DNA from: Blautia sp.
GTDB taxonomy: Bacteria > Bacillota > Clostridia > Lachnospirales > Lachnospiraceae
DNA: 64,000 nucleotides
NCBI GenBank assembly: GCA_022777285.1
Contig: JALFGN010000065.1
Span: 62,001 to 126,000 of the forward strand
Reading direction: 5' to 3'
The position numbers and the translations under genes were made by a program. Numbering within the stretch: position 1 is the stretch's first letter; each line of letters starts with the position of its first letter. Below, piece after piece: positions 1 to 9,555 of the stretch. The notes under the pieces are model-generated. The model ran no database searches, was not told the origin of the DNA, and was given only the letters and a program-made list of their open reading frames with translations.

Positions 1-173
1 ATCTGAGAAATATTCTGGAGTCTGAGTCAAGAAAATATCCACATTCTGTAATTATGATTTATTCTTATTTATATCATAAGGAGCATGAAGTGGATTGTCT
101 TACGACAGCAATTGAGTGTGTGCGTTATGGCCTGTCTCCAGCTGAGACAATGGAATATATTCAAAGAAATTAA
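1..173 (+). CDS. ntpC: V-type ATP synthase subunit C, C-terminal fragment
   Basis: This is the last 56 residues of a gene that begins before the window; the frame is open from base 3 to the TAA at 171-173. The tail has the pattern of the end of V/A-ATPase subunit C (the AC39/d family): a hydrophobic YSYLYHKEHEVD helix, then a helix ending YGLSPAETMEYIQ. Subunit C caps the rotor ring and links the central stalk to the membrane part. Seventeen bases separate it from subunit I, and the six genes after that are all V-ATPase subunits, which makes the call firm despite the short fragment. Confidence 0.8.
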   Translation, partial: LRNILESESRKYPHSVIMIYSYLYHKEHEVDCLTTAIECVRYGLSPAETMEYIQRN

Positions 174-190
174 CCTCGGAGGTAGCAAAT

Positions 191-2128
191 ATGATTGAGA
201 AAATGAAATTCTTAAGCATGACCGGTCCGAAGGCTGATATTGACCGAGTTGTCAATCAATACCTGGCCAAGTATGAAATCCATTTGGAGAATGCTATGGC
301 TCAGCTCTCGCAGGTGCAGAATCTGTCCCCGTATATACAGATTAATCCGTATAAGGAACTGCTTGGGCAGGCAGAGGAATTTGCGGGACTTCTGGAACAT
401 ACGGATAAGATTCCATTAAGGAATCTTTCTCTGGAAGAAGCGGCAGCATTGATCGATCGGCTTGGAAGTCAGATGGCGGAGCTAAATGCAGAACGTGAGG
501 AATTGAATACGCAGAGAAAAGCAGTTGTGGAGGATCTGAATAAGATCAGCCCATTTCTGAAACTGCCGGAGGATATTGACAAACTTGTGCATTATCGTTT
601 TATACAGGTGCGATTCGGACGAATTCCAAAAGAATACTATGAGAAGTTCAAAACATATGTTTATGAAAATCTGAATGCATGGTTTTATCCATCTCATGAA
701 GATGAATATGTATGGGGAGTTTATTTTGTTCCCTGGACCAGAATGGAGGAAGTAGATGCGGTATTTTCTTCCTTACATTTTGAAAGGGTTTACCTGAAGA
801 AAGATTATTATAAAGGAACCCCTCAGCAGGTATATGATAAGCTGAAAGAAGAATTGAGTATGATAGACAGAAATATGGAATCCTGTCAGAAAGAAGCTTC
901 TGCAATTCTGGAGAAGGAGTCTTCTGCAATTCTTTCAGCAAGGGAAGTGTTGAGCACGCTTTCTTCTAATTTTGATGTGCGTAAGGTGGCAGCCTGTGTG
1001 AAAGAACATCAAGAGACGTTTTATATTTTGTGTGGATGGATGACAGAAAAGGATGCCAAGTCTTTTGAAAAGGAAATTGAAAATGATTCCAAACTGTTTT
1101 GCATTATAGAAGACGACAGGCATCATGTGAATGTGAAACCGCCTACAAAGCTGAAAAATCCGAAAATTTTTAAGCCTTTTGAAATGTATGTAAAAATGTA
1201 CGGACTTCCTGCGTACAACGAGATCGATCCTACGATTTTTGTGGCACTGACGTATTCGTTTATTTTTGGAGCCATGTTTGGAGATGTAGGACAGGGACTG
1301 ATTCTTGTGATTGGCGGATTTATTCTTTATAAAGTGAAACATATGGATCTGGCAGCAATTATCGGAATGGCTGGAATCTTTTCCGTATTCTTTGGATTTA
1401 TGTTCGGAAGTTTGTTTGGGTTTGAAGATATTCTTCCGGCAATCTGGCTGAAGCCGACAGAAGCTATGACGGCAGTTCCAGGTCTCGGAAATATGAATAC
1501 CGTATTTGTAGTGGCAATCGTATTCGGTATGTTTCTGATTCTTGCTACGATGATCCTGAATATCATCAATGCATTACGCAGCAAAGATGTGGAGAATATC
1601 GTTTTTAGTCAAAATGCAGTCAGTGGTCTGGTATTTTACGGTGCGCTTACCGTTACAATCCTTCTGTTTCTTACAGGACATACAATTCCGGCAGCGGGTG
1701 TTCTTGGGGTTATGTTTGGAATTCCGCTGATTCTTATTCTGTTAAAAGAACCTCTTACAAGGATCGTAGAGAAAAAGAACCCTGCAATTGAAGGGGGAAA
1801 GGCCATGTTTTTTGTACAGAGCTTTTTTGAATTGTTTGAGGTTATGCTGAGCTATCTGTCAAATACATTGTCTTTCGTGCGTATCGGTGCGTTTGCAGTC
1901 AGTCATGCAGCTATGATGGGAGTCGTTCTTATGCTTGCAGGTGCAGAAGACGGAGGTACGATCAACTGGCTGGTAATCATTCTTGGCAACGCCTTTGTGA
2001 GTGCAATGGAAGGACTGATTGTAGGAATTCAGGTTCTGCGTCTGGAATACTATGAAATGTTCAGTCGTTTTTATAAAGGAGATGGACGTGAGTTCAAACC
2101 ATTTTTGAAACAGAGAAAAATAAAATAA
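191..2128 (+). CDS. ntpI: V-type ATP synthase subunit I (a-type stator)
   Basis: A 645-residue subunit I, the membrane stator that forms the ion half-channels and holds the peripheral stalks. Residues 1 to about 340 are a soluble, partly coiled-coil domain. From about 350 onward there are seven or so membrane segments, starting with the conserved FGAMFGDVGQG stretch. The essential arginine is visible as R564 in SNTLSFVRIGAF. A GGAGG lies 8 bases before the ATG. It follows subunit C and precedes subunit K, the usual Clostridia order. The sequence alone does not say whether H+ or Na+ is moved. Confidence 0.95.
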   Translation: MIEKMKFLSMTGPKADIDRVVNQYLAKYEIHLENAMAQLSQVQNLSPYIQINPYKELLGQAEEFAGLLEHTDKIPLRNLSLEEAAALIDRLGSQMAELNAEREELNTQRKAVVEDLNKISPFLKLPEDIDKLVHYRFIQVRFGRIPKEYYEKFKTYVYENLNAWFYPSHEDEYVWGVYFVPWTRMEEVDAVFSSLHFERVYLKKDYYKGTPQQVYDKLKEELSMIDRNMESCQKEASAILEKESSAILSAREVLSTLSSNFDVRKVAACVKEHQETFYILCGWMTEKDAKSFEKEIENDSKLFCIIEDDRHHVNVKPPTKLKNPKIFKPFEMYVKMYGLPAYNEIDPTIFVALTYSFIFGAMFGDVGQGLILVIGGFILYKVKHMDLAAIIGMAGIFSVFFGFMFGSLFGFEDILPAIWLKPTEAMTAVPGLGNMNTVFVVAIVFGMFLILATMILNIINALRSKDVENIVFSQNAVSGLVFYGALTVTILLFLTGHTIPAAGVLGVMFGIPLILILLKEPLTRIVEKKNPAIEGGKAMFFVQSFFELFEVMLSYLSNTLSFVRIGAFAVSHAAMMGVVLMLAGAEDGGTINWLVIILGNAFVSAMEGLIVGIQVLRLEYYEMFSRFYKGDGREFKPFLKQRKIK

Positions 2129-2136
2129 TAATATAA

Positions 2137-2601
<465 letters not shown>

Positions 2602-2627
2602 AAATAACCGGAAAGTGACGGATTCTT

Positions 2628-2936
2628 ATGAAGATGTTTTTGATCAGCGATAATATTGACACCTATACCGGCATGAGGCTTGCCGGTGTAGAAGGTGTTG
2701 TGGTACATGAAAGAGAAGAACTCAAAAAAGCACTGGAGAATGCCATTTCAGACAAAGAAAATGGAATTATACTGCTGACAGAGAAATTCGGCAGAGAATT
2801 CCCGGACATTATTGATGATGTCCGTTTGAATCACAGACTTCCTCTGCTTGTTGAGATTCCTGACCGACATGGAACCGGTCGGGCTCCTGACTTTATTATA
2901 TCTTATGTAAATGAAGCAATTGGACTCAAACTGTAA
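2628..2936 (+). CDS. ntpF: V-type ATP synthase subunit F
   Basis: A 102-residue central-stalk subunit. It shows the subunit F pattern: an N-terminal strand MFLISDNIDTYTGMRLAGVEG, a middle ILLTEKFG strand and a PLLVEIPDRHG turn. It packs with subunit D in the rotor and couples A3B3 to the membrane ring. It starts 26 bases after subunit K and ends 23 bases before subunit E, inside the operon. Confidence 0.92.
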   Translation: MKMFLISDNIDTYTGMRLAGVEGVVVHEREELKKALENAISDKENGIILLTEKFGREFPDIIDDVRLNHRLPLLVEIPDRHGTGRAPDFIISYVNEAIGLKL

Positions 2937-2959
2937 ATCAAAGTTAGAAGGTGAACGAC

Positions 2960-3547
2960 ATGACAACGGAAGAAAAGCTGCAGCATTTTTATGATGTATC
3001 CATGGACAGTGCAAGGGAAGAATCCCAGAAGGAACTGGACAGTTACAGAGAAACCCTTGCCCGGATGCTGGCAGAACATAAAGAAGAAAAAACCAAAAGC
3101 GCAGCCGAACGGCTGAAACTGGAATCTGAAAATGCAAAACGCGAAATCAATAAAGCATTGTCTGCAGAGCAGATTCACATTAAGAGACGTCTTTCAAAGA
3201 AACAGCAGGAATTAAGAGAAAAACTGTTTGTAGATGTTAAGGATAAATTGGAAGTATTTATGGCAAGTCCGGAATATGTAAACTGGATAGAAGAAAAAAT
3301 TCGGGAAGCAAAAAAAGTTGCAGGAGAGAATGAGGTGGAAATTTATTTGACACCGGCAGATGAGGGTATTGCAAAATCGGTAACTGCGACGACAGGAATT
3401 CCTGTTCTTCTTTCCGAAACGCCGTTTATGGGTGGAATGAAAGCAGTGATTCCAGATAAAAATATTTTAATTGACCACACATTTTCAAGTCTGTTTGAAA
3501 GTGCAAAAGAAGAATTTAATTTTAACGGAGGGCTGCTGAATGAATAA
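2960..3547 (+). CDS. ntpE: V-type ATP synthase subunit E
   Basis: A 195-residue peripheral-stalk subunit. The first 100 or so residues are highly charged and helical (many E/K/Q, coiled-coil like); the C-terminal half is the globular domain that contacts the catalytic head. An in-frame GTG at 2951 exists, but AAGGTGA sits at the right distance from the ATG at 2960, so the ATG is chosen. The end overlaps subunit A by 8 bases, suggesting coupled translation. The peripheral-stalk partner G/H was not found in this operon and may overlap the part outside the window. Confidence 0.88.
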   Translation: MTTEEKLQHFYDVSMDSAREESQKELDSYRETLARMLAEHKEEKTKSAAERLKLESENAKREINKALSAEQIHIKRRLSKKQQELREKLFVDVKDKLEVFMASPEYVNWIEEKIREAKKVAGENEVEIYLTPADEGIAKSVTATTGIPVLLSETPFMGGMKAVIPDKNILIDHTFSSLFESAKEEFNFNGGLLNE

Positions 3548-5306
3548 AACAGGTGTTATTTATGGCATCAATGGCCCTGTCATTTATCTGAAGGGAAATA
3601 CAGGTTTCAAAATGTCTGAAATGGTATATGTGGGAAAAGAAAATCTTGTGGGTGAGGTAATTGCCCTGACAAAAGATACGACTACCGTTCAGGTGTTTGA
3701 AGAGACCAGTGGTCTGAAACCGGGGGAAACAGTCACTGCAACAGGAGATGCGATTTCTGTTACTTTAGGCCCGGGCATTCTGGATAACATTTTTGATGGA
3801 ATCCAGCGTCCTCTTTCTGTTATCGCAGAACAGTCGGGAAAATATATTTCCCGAGGTATGCAGGTGGATTCTCTCGATACAGAAAAAAAATGGGATGTAA
3901 AGATGGTTTTAAAAGAAGGCACAGAGGTACATGGCGGTACAGTTTTTGCAACGACCCAGGAAACGCCTTCTATTGTGCATAAATCTATGGTTCCTCCTTA
4001 TGTAGAGGGAACGCTTATTAAGATCGTGGCGGATGGTTCTTATACAGTCAATGAGGTTCTGGGGACAGTGCTGCAGGCAGATGGTACGGAATATCCCCTG
4101 AAGCTGGCACAGAAATGGCCAATCCGTATTCCAAGACCTACCAGTAAACGATATCCGGCTACGGTTCCTCTTGTGACTGGACAGCGTATTTTGGATACCT
4201 TGTTCCCTATTGCAAAAGGAGGAACTGCAGCAGTACCGGGAGGATTTGGTACAGGAAAGACTATGACACAGCATCAGATCGCCAAATGGTCGGATGCAGA
4301 TATTATTGTATATATTGGATGTGGAGAGCGTGGCAATGAAATGACACAGGTTCTTGAAGATTTTTCAAAGCTTCATGATCCCAAAACAGGAAATGCATTG
4401 ATGGCACGTACTACATTGATTGCCAATACCTCAAATATGCCGGTGGCAGCCCGTGAGGCATCGATTTACACAGGAATTACCCTTGCAGAGTATTACAGAG
4501 ACATGGGATATGATGTGGCAATCATGGCAGATTCTACTTCACGATGGGCAGAAGCTTTACGTGAATTGTCAGGACGTCTGGAGGAAATGCCGGCTGAAGA
4601 AGGTTTCCCGGCGTATCTTGCTTCCCGGTTGTCAGCATTTTACGAGAGAGCGGGAATGATGCAGAATCTTAATGGTACAGAAGGTTCCGTATCGATTATC
4701 GGAGCGGTATCTCCTCAGGGAGGTGATTTTTCTGAACCGGTGACTCAGAATACCAAACGATTTGTCCGTTGTTTCTGGGGATTGGACAAATCGCTTGCTT
4801 ATGCCCGTCATTTCCCGGCGATTCACTGGCTGACAAGTTATAGTGAATATCTGAATGATCTGGCACATTGGTACGGGGAACATGTATCTCCGAAATTTGT
4901 GGAAGACAGAAATAAGATTATGGCTATTCTCAATCAGGAAAGCAGTCTTATGGAAATTGTTAAACTGATCGGAAGTGATGTACTTCCAGATGATCAGAAA
5001 CTTACACTGGAAATCGCACGTGTGATTCGTCTGGGATTTCTTCAGCAAAATGCATTCCATCCGGATGACACCTGTGTATCTCTGAAAAAACAGTTTAAAA
5101 TGATGGAAGTTATTCTTTATCTGAATCAGAAATGCAGAAGTCTGATTGCTATGGGAATGCCGATGTCGGTGCTGAGAAGTGAAAATATTTTTGAAAAAGT
5201 CATTGCCATCAAGTATGATGTGCCAAATAATAAACTGGAAATGATGGATGATTATATGAAAGCAGTCGATGGTTTTTATGACGCTGTCATGGAAAAAAAT
5301 GCATAA
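3540..5306 (+). CDS. ntpA: V-type ATP synthase catalytic subunit A
   Basis: The 588-residue catalytic subunit. Its P-loop GGFGTGKT is at about residues 234-241. The extra 'non-homologous' region typical of V/A-type A subunits lies before it, at about 110-200. The Walker B strand VAIMADSTSRWAEALREL and the region with SPQGGDFSEPVTQ are also family hallmarks. It hydrolyses or makes ATP in the cytoplasmic head together with subunit B. Length is normal. It overlaps subunit E by 8 bases, and B follows after 12. Confidence 0.97.
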   Translation: MNKTGVIYGINGPVIYLKGNTGFKMSEMVYVGKENLVGEVIALTKDTTTVQVFEETSGLKPGETVTATGDAISVTLGPGILDNIFDGIQRPLSVIAEQSGKYISRGMQVDSLDTEKKWDVKMVLKEGTEVHGGTVFATTQETPSIVHKSMVPPYVEGTLIKIVADGSYTVNEVLGTVLQADGTEYPLKLAQKWPIRIPRPTSKRYPATVPLVTGQRILDTLFPIAKGGTAAVPGGFGTGKTMTQHQIAKWSDADIIVYIGCGERGNEMTQVLEDFSKLHDPKTGNALMARTTLIANTSNMPVAAREASIYTGITLAEYYRDMGYDVAIMADSTSRWAEALRELSGRLEEMPAEEGFPAYLASRLSAFYERAGMMQNLNGTEGSVSIIGAVSPQGGDFSEPVTQNTKRFVRCFWGLDKSLAYARHFPAIHWLTSYSEYLNDLAHWYGEHVSPKFVEDRNKIMAILNQESSLMEIVKLIGSDVLPDDQKLTLEIARVIRLGFLQQNAFHPDDTCVSLKKQFKMMEVILYLNQKCRSLIAMGMPMSVLRSENIFEKVIAIKYDVPNNKLEMMDDYMKAVDGFYDAVMEKNA

Positions 5307-5318
5307 GGAGGGAACGAT

Positions 5319-6719
5319 ATGGCAATTGAATATCTTGGCTTAAGTGAAATTAACGGCCCTCTTGTTGTGCTGGAAGGGGTGCAGGACGCCGCTTTTGATG
5401 AAATTGTTGAATTCAAGATGGATGACGGCACAAAAAAAATCGGTCGTATTGTAGAAGTGTATGAAGATAAAGCAGTGATTCAGGTATTCGAGGGAACAGA
5501 AAATATGTCTCTTTTGAATACGCATACAAAATTAACAGGACATCCAATGGAAGTAGAGGTGTCTCCGGATATTCTGGGAAGAACCTTTAATGGAATCGGA
5601 AAGCCGATAGACGGGCTTGGATCTGTGATTCCGGAACGGAGACTGAATATTAACGGTCTTCCGTTAAACCCCGTAACAAGAGAATATCCCAGAAACTTTA
5701 TTCAAACAGGTATTTCTGCCATTGATGGACTGACAACATTGATTCGTGGACAGAAACTGCCTATATTCTCAGGAAACGGTCTTCCTCATGACCAGCTTGC
5801 TGCGCAGATTGTAAAGCAGGCATCTCTTGGCGGGGACGGTGATGAGAAATTTGCCATTGTTTTTGCAGCAATGGGTGTAAAATATGATGTGGCAGAATTT
5901 TTCCGCAGAACCTTTGAGGAGAGCGGTGTAGCAGATCATGTGGTGATGTATCTGAATCTGGCGAATGACCCGGTGGTAGAACGTTTGATTACACCTAAAG
6001 TAGCTCTTACAGCAGCAGAGTATCTTGCATTTGAAAAAGGGATGCACATTCTTGTTATTCTTACTGATATTACATCTTTTGCAGAGGCTATGCGAGAAGT
6101 TTCTTCTTCCAAAGGGGAGATTCCGTCCCGAAAAGGTTATCCCGGTTACCTGTACAGTGAACTGGCAACACTTTATGAACGTGCCGGTATTGTACGTGGC
6201 GGAACCGGATCTGTTACACAGATTCCGATTCTTACTATGCCAAATGACGATATTACACATCCGATTCCGGATCTTACGGGATACATTACAGAAGGGCAGA
6301 TCGTTCTGGAACGTCAGCTTCATGGGCAGGCAATTTATCCGCCGATTAATGTACTTCCTTCTCTGTCCCGTCTGATGAAGGATGGAATCGGAGAAGGATA
6401 CACAAGAGAAGATCATCAGGATGTAGCAAATCAGCTGTTTTCCTGCTATGCAAAAGTGGGAGATGCAAGAGCTCTTGCATCGGTTATCGGTGAAGATGAG
6501 CTGTCTCCTCTTGATAAAAGATATCTGGAATTCGGAAATGCTTTCGAGCATCGGTTTGTAGGACAGGGACCGGATGAGAACCGTACCATTCAGGAAACAT
6601 TGGATCTTGGATGGAAACTTCTTGGAATGATTCCAAGAGAAGAACTTGACCGTATTGATACAAAGATACTGGATAAATATTATCATCCGGAACAGGAAGA
6701 ACAATTAGAGAGAGGATGA
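5319..6719 (+). CDS. ntpB: V-type ATP synthase subunit B
   Basis: The 466-residue regulatory, non-catalytic head subunit. The P-loop is replaced by [14 protein letters not shown] at about 148-161, as in known B subunits, and the end of the nucleotide fold ([21 protein letters not shown]) is intact. It alternates with subunit A in the A3B3 hexamer. AAGGAGGG precedes the ATG. Spacing of 12 bases from A and 4 bases to D shows a tight operon. Confidence 0.97.
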   Translation: MAIEYLGLSEINGPLVVLEGVQDAAFDEIVEFKMDDGTKKIGRIVEVYEDKAVIQVFEGTENMSLLNTHTKLTGHPMEVEVSPDILGRTFNGIGKPIDGLGSVIPERRLNINGLPLNPVTREYPRNFIQTGISAIDGLTTLIRGQKLPIFSGNGLPHDQLAAQIVKQASLGGDGDEKFAIVFAAMGVKYDVAEFFRRTFEESGVADHVVMYLNLANDPVVERLITPKVALTAAEYLAFEKGMHILVILTDITSFAEAMREVSSSKGEIPSRKGYPGYLYSELATLYERAGIVRGGTGSVTQIPILTMPNDDITHPIPDLTGYITEGQIVLERQLHGQAIYPPINVLPSLSRLMKDGIGEGYTREDHQDVANQLFSCYAKVGDARALASVIGEDELSPLDKRYLEFGNAFEHRFVGQGPDENRTIQETLDLGWKLLGMIPREELDRIDTKILDKYYHPEQEEQLERG

Positions 6720-6723
6720 TGTT

Positions 6724-7341
6724 ATGGATCCGAATACCTTCCCTACTAAGGGTAATCTGATACTGGCAAAAAATTCTCTGGCATTGTCCCGGCAGGGCTT
6801 TGACCTGATGGATAAAAAGCGGAATATCCTGATTAAAGAATTAATGGATCTGATCGATCAGGCAAAAGATATTCAGTCTCAGATTGACATTACTTTCCGT
6901 ACGGCCTATGCAGCGCTGCAGAAGGCAAATATGGATATCGGAATCAGCTATGTGCAGGAAATTTCCAGAACAGTTCCTGTGGAAAATTCTATCCGGATCA
7001 AAACAAGAAGTGTTATGGGAACAGAAATTCCGCTTGTGCAGGCAGATGCGTCTTCTGGCGCACCTACGTATGCTTATTATGGGACAAAAGCGTCCTTGGA
7101 TGAAGCAAAAGCAGCTTTTGAAAAGGTGAAACAACTGACGATTCGGCTTTCAGCAGTAGAGAATTCTGCATATCGATTGGCGGTAAACATCAAGAAAACG
7201 CAGAAACGTGCCAATGCACTGAAGAACATTACAATTCCACGATATGAGGAATTGACAAAGTCAATCAGCAATGCGTTGGAAGAAAAAGAAAGAGAAGAAT
7301 TCACCCGACTTAAGGTGATCAAGAGAATGCAGGGAAAATAA
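6724..7341 (+). CDS. ntpD: V-type ATP synthase subunit D
   Basis: The 205-residue central rotor shaft. It begins with the family pattern PTKGNLILAKNSLALSRQG and has long N- and C-terminal helices that form the antiparallel coiled coil inside A3B3. The C-terminal run IKKTQKRANALKNITIPRY is diagnostic. It is the last gene of the operon; the stem-loop at 7423-7466 follows 80 bases later. Confidence 0.95.
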   Translation: MDPNTFPTKGNLILAKNSLALSRQGFDLMDKKRNILIKELMDLIDQAKDIQSQIDITFRTAYAALQKANMDIGISYVQEISRTVPVENSIRIKTRSVMGTEIPLVQADASSGAPTYAYYGTKASLDEAKAAFEKVKQLTIRLSAVENSAYRLAVNIKKTQKRANALKNITIPRYEELTKSISNALEEKEREEFTRLKVIKRMQGK

Positions 7342-7422
7342 TCCTATGAAAACCCGAAGGACGTTTGCTTCATGAATGAAATACCATAAGACCATTTATT
7401 TTGAATAAAGAGTAAAATTTGT

Positions 7423-7466
7423 TAAAATAGCAGGTATGTATAGAGAGACACATACCTGCTATTTTA
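7423..7466 (+). terminator. Terminator after the V-ATPase operon
   Basis: A perfect 17-bp inverted repeat (7423-7439 with 7450-7466) around a 10-base loop. The arm starts TAAAATAGCAGG and ends in an A/T tract on both sides, so it could stop transcription in either direction. The rest of 7342-7566 holds only this and the promoter at 7503-7531. Confidence 0.8.
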
Positions 7467-7502
7467 CTTTATAAATATGAGAACGCAAAAGAAAACAGAA
7501 CA

Positions 7503-7531
7503 TTTCAGAAGCCGATTTCATAAATTATAAT
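7503..7531 (+). promoter_or_regulatory. Candidate sigma-A promoter for the YmaF-like gene
   Basis: TATAAT at 7526-7531 is a perfect -10. TTTCAG at 7503-7508, 17 bases upstream, is a poor -35. It sits between the operon terminator and the next start codon, so a new transcript is expected here. Confidence 0.45.
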
Positions 7532-7566
7532 GTAATATCAAATAATTAATTGAAGGAGTTTTCCTA

Positions 7567-7917
7567 ATGTCAAACGAAATGCAAAAACCAAGACCGCCGA
7601 AACAACATGTTCATGAAGTGCAGGGAAGTGTGAGGGTTGCGGGATGCTGTGAATATGCGCATAATCATCGCTTTGCAATTGTATCCGGGGAAGCAATCCC
7701 CTGTGATGGAACACACGTACACGAGATTCGATTTTCCACTGATTCCTGTAATGGACATTATCATAAATTCTGCGGAACATCTGGTCCCGCTATTGAAGTA
7801 GGGTGCGGAAGACATGTGCATTTTCTGAAGGATGTTACTTCTGTGGATGGAATGCCGGCACATAAACACGAGTTCATGGCAGCAACTCTGATTGAAGATC
7901 CTACCTGTGAACGATAA
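7567..7917 (+). CDS. YmaF-family histidine-rich protein
   Basis: A 116-residue soluble protein rich in HxH motifs: QHVHE at 14-18, AHNHR near 37, THVHE near 57, GHYHK near 67, RHVHF near 80 and AHKHE near 99. Regularly spaced HVHE/H-H pairs separated by beta-strand-like stretches are the hallmark of the YmaF family, whose function is unknown. The many histidines and five cysteines suggest metal binding (inference). AAGGAG precedes the ATG. It is monocistronic or joined to the damaged cupin gene downstream. Confidence 0.75.
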   Translation: MSNEMQKPRPPKQHVHEVQGSVRVAGCCEYAHNHRFAIVSGEAIPCDGTHVHEIRFSTDSCNGHYHKFCGTSGPAIEVGCGRHVHFLKDVTSVDGMPAHKHEFMAATLIEDPTCER

Positions 7918-7977
7918 TCACAGGTACCAGTTACTTGCATAGGATAATTGTAAAGAGTTAAGCAGAGCGTTTGAGAT

Positions 7978-8261
7978 ATGAATTGTGATCACGGACCGTG
8001 TCCGTATCTGGTAAATATGGAACAAATAACGGTAGAAAATACAAATTTTCGTACGGCTGTCTGGACTGGATGTAATCTGCAGATGACACGAATGTGTATT
8101 CCTCCATGTGGAGAAATCGGATTGGAAATTCATGAGGATACGGATCAGTTTATTCAGGTAGTACGTGGGAAAGCAGTGGCAAAAATGGGAAAATGTAAAA
8201 ATCAGCTCGATTTACTGTACAAAGAACCAGAAGAGATGCTGAAATGGAAGAATATAAATAA
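7978..8261 (+). pseudogene. Cupin-domain gene with internal deletion and frameshift
   Basis: The first 70 or so codons match the small cupin family: NFRTAVWTG, then EIGLEIHEDTDQFIQVVRGKAVAKMG, where E and the H/DQF are the first cupin motif. After about 8210 the second cupin half is missing. The opened frame runs on to 8316 through the terminator stem. In another frame, bases 8206-8261 read FTVQRTRRDAEMEEYK then stop, which resembles the normal C-terminus of this family (GTVH-T-ADAE). The simplest reading is a deletion of about 130 bp that also broke the frame. The ribosome site is weak. A functional short protein is unlikely but not excluded. Confidence 0.7.
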
Positions 8262-8266
8262 AGGAG

Positions 8267-8310
8267 AATCAGGCAAGGGCTCATTCAGAGCTCTGCCTGA
8301 TTTTCTTTTT
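8267..8310 (+). terminator. Terminator after the cupin remnant
   Basis: The stem AATCAGGCA (8267-8275) pairs with TGCCTGATT (8294-8302); an inner GGGCTC/GAGCTC arm with one G-U pair extends it, and TTTTCTTTTT follows. It lies 5 bases after the ancestral stop at 8259-8261, which supports that stop as the original gene end. Confidence 0.85.
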
Positions 8311-8317
8311 TGCTGAT

Positions 8318-8438
8318 TTTACAAAAAATTTACAAAAAAATAGAGAGATTGGGAAAGAATAGTGGTAAAACAGGCAAACCTTTGAAAATGTAAAACCAGC
8401 AGCAGGAAATGCTTTGTTTTTTTAACGTGATTTTAACA
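8318..8438 (+). promoter_or_regulatory. Two Pho-box-like direct repeat pairs upstream of pstS
   Basis: TTTACA at 8318-8323 and 8329-8334 are separated by exactly 5 bases. A second pair, TTAACG at 8422-8427 and TTAACA at 8433-8438, has the same 11-base period. This matches the Gram-positive PhoP site (TT[AT]A[ACT]A repeats with 5-base gaps). The gene for a PhoB/PhoP-type regulator is in the same block. Activation of pst at low phosphate is inferred. Confidence 0.65.
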
Positions 8439-8541
8439 AAAGAAAGATTTTGTATTTTACCTGTTTCCTTCATACTGTAATTCGTAACAAGGAAATACAA
8501 AAAAGTAAAAAATGAAAAGGAAAAAAGGAGAATAAAAGAAT

Positions 8542-9495
8542 ATGAAGAAAAAATTAGCAGTACTGGTATTGACAGGAATTATGGCACTTGGAATGACTGC
8601 ATGTGGAGGCAGCACAGATTCAGGTAATGCTTCTGATACAAATACAGAAGCTGATGCAACTACAGAAACGGATACCACTACAGAAGCTGATACAAATGCA
8701 GGCGACTGGGACAGTACAAGAGATATTACAGTGGTTTCCAGAGAAGACGGTTCTGGTACAAGAGGTGCTTTTATTGAACTGTTTGGTATTCAGGAAGAAG
8801 TAGACGGTGAGAAAGTAGATATGACAACAGAAGAAGCAAATATTACAAACAGTACTTCTGTTATGATGTCTACAGTGGCACAGGATGAATACAGCATCGG
8901 TTATATTTCTCTTGGATCTCTGGATGATACTGTGAAAGCTCTGAAGATTGACGGCACAGAAGCAACAGCAGACAACATCAAAGCAGGCACTTACAAAATT
9001 TCCAGACCTTTTAATATTGCAGTAAAAGAAGGACTCAGTGATGCAGCACAGGATTTTGTCAATTTTATTCTGAGTACAGAAGGACAGGAAGTGGTAGCAG
9101 ATAATAAATACATTCCGCTTGATGATACACAGGCATATGCTTCAAATGGTGCTTCCGGAAAGGTAGTAGTTGCAGGATCTTCTTCTGTATCTCCGGTAAT
9201 GGAGAAACTGAAAGAAGCGTATGCAAGTGCAAACAGTAATGTGGAAATTGAAATTCAGACAAGTGATTCTACAACTGGTATGCAGAATACCATAGACGGA
9301 GTATGCGAAATCGGTATGGCATCCAGAGAATTGAAAGATTCTGAACTGGAACAGGGACTTACTCCTACAGTTATTGCACTTGATGGAATTGCAGTCGTTG
9401 TAAATAATGACAATCCAACGGATGATATGATTTCTGATCAGGTAAAATCTATCTTTACAGGTGATGTTCTTACATGGGAGGATGCGCTGAATTAA
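8542..9495 (+). CDS. pstS: Phosphate-binding lipoprotein PstS, halves in permuted order
   Basis: A 317-residue substrate-binding lipoprotein: signal peptide with lipobox GMTAC (Cys21), then a Thr/Asp/Glu-rich linker to about residue 55. The phosphate-site motif SREDGSGTRGAF and the GYISLGSLDDTVKALKIDG region come first, at about 60-140. The segment that normally opens mature PstS (VVVAGSSSVSPVMEKLKEAY) comes last, from about 208, followed by IGMASRELKD, IALDGIAVVVNNDNP and a C-terminus at FTGDVLTWEDALN. Both halves are complete, so this is a circular permutation rather than truncation. pstC follows after 60 bases. AAAGGAG precedes the ATG. Confidence 0.9.
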   Translation: MKKKLAVLVLTGIMALGMTACGGSTDSGNASDTNTEADATTETDTTTEADTNAGDWDSTRDITVVSREDGSGTRGAFIELFGIQEEVDGEKVDMTTEEANITNSTSVMMSTVAQDEYSIGYISLGSLDDTVKALKIDGTEATADNIKAGTYKISRPFNIAVKEGLSDAAQDFVNFILSTEGQEVVADNKYIPLDDTQAYASNGASGKVVVAGSSSVSPVMEKLKEAYASANSNVEIEIQTSDSTTGMQNTIDGVCEIGMASRELKDSELEQGLTPTVIALDGIAVVVNNDNPTDDMISDQVKSIFTGDVLTWEDALN

Positions 9496-9555
9496 GCGCT
9501 TCTCTTAGTGTAGCTTATACTATAAGCAGAGAAAAATCTGAGAGGATCAATAATT

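Noticed and set aside
5769..6704. Long minus-strand open frame inside ntpB
   Set aside because: It is opposite a conserved gene, its protein is rich in Cys/His/Ile with no domain, and it has no ribosome site.
8262..8316. Tail of the cupin frame as true coding sequence
   Set aside because: The codons lie in a terminator stem; the ancestral stop is at 8259-8261.
9501..9532. Hairpin between pstS and pstC
   Set aside because: GCTTA/TAAGC with an outer TCTCT/AGAGA arm and a bulge; too weak to call an attenuator, though it might lower pstC expression.
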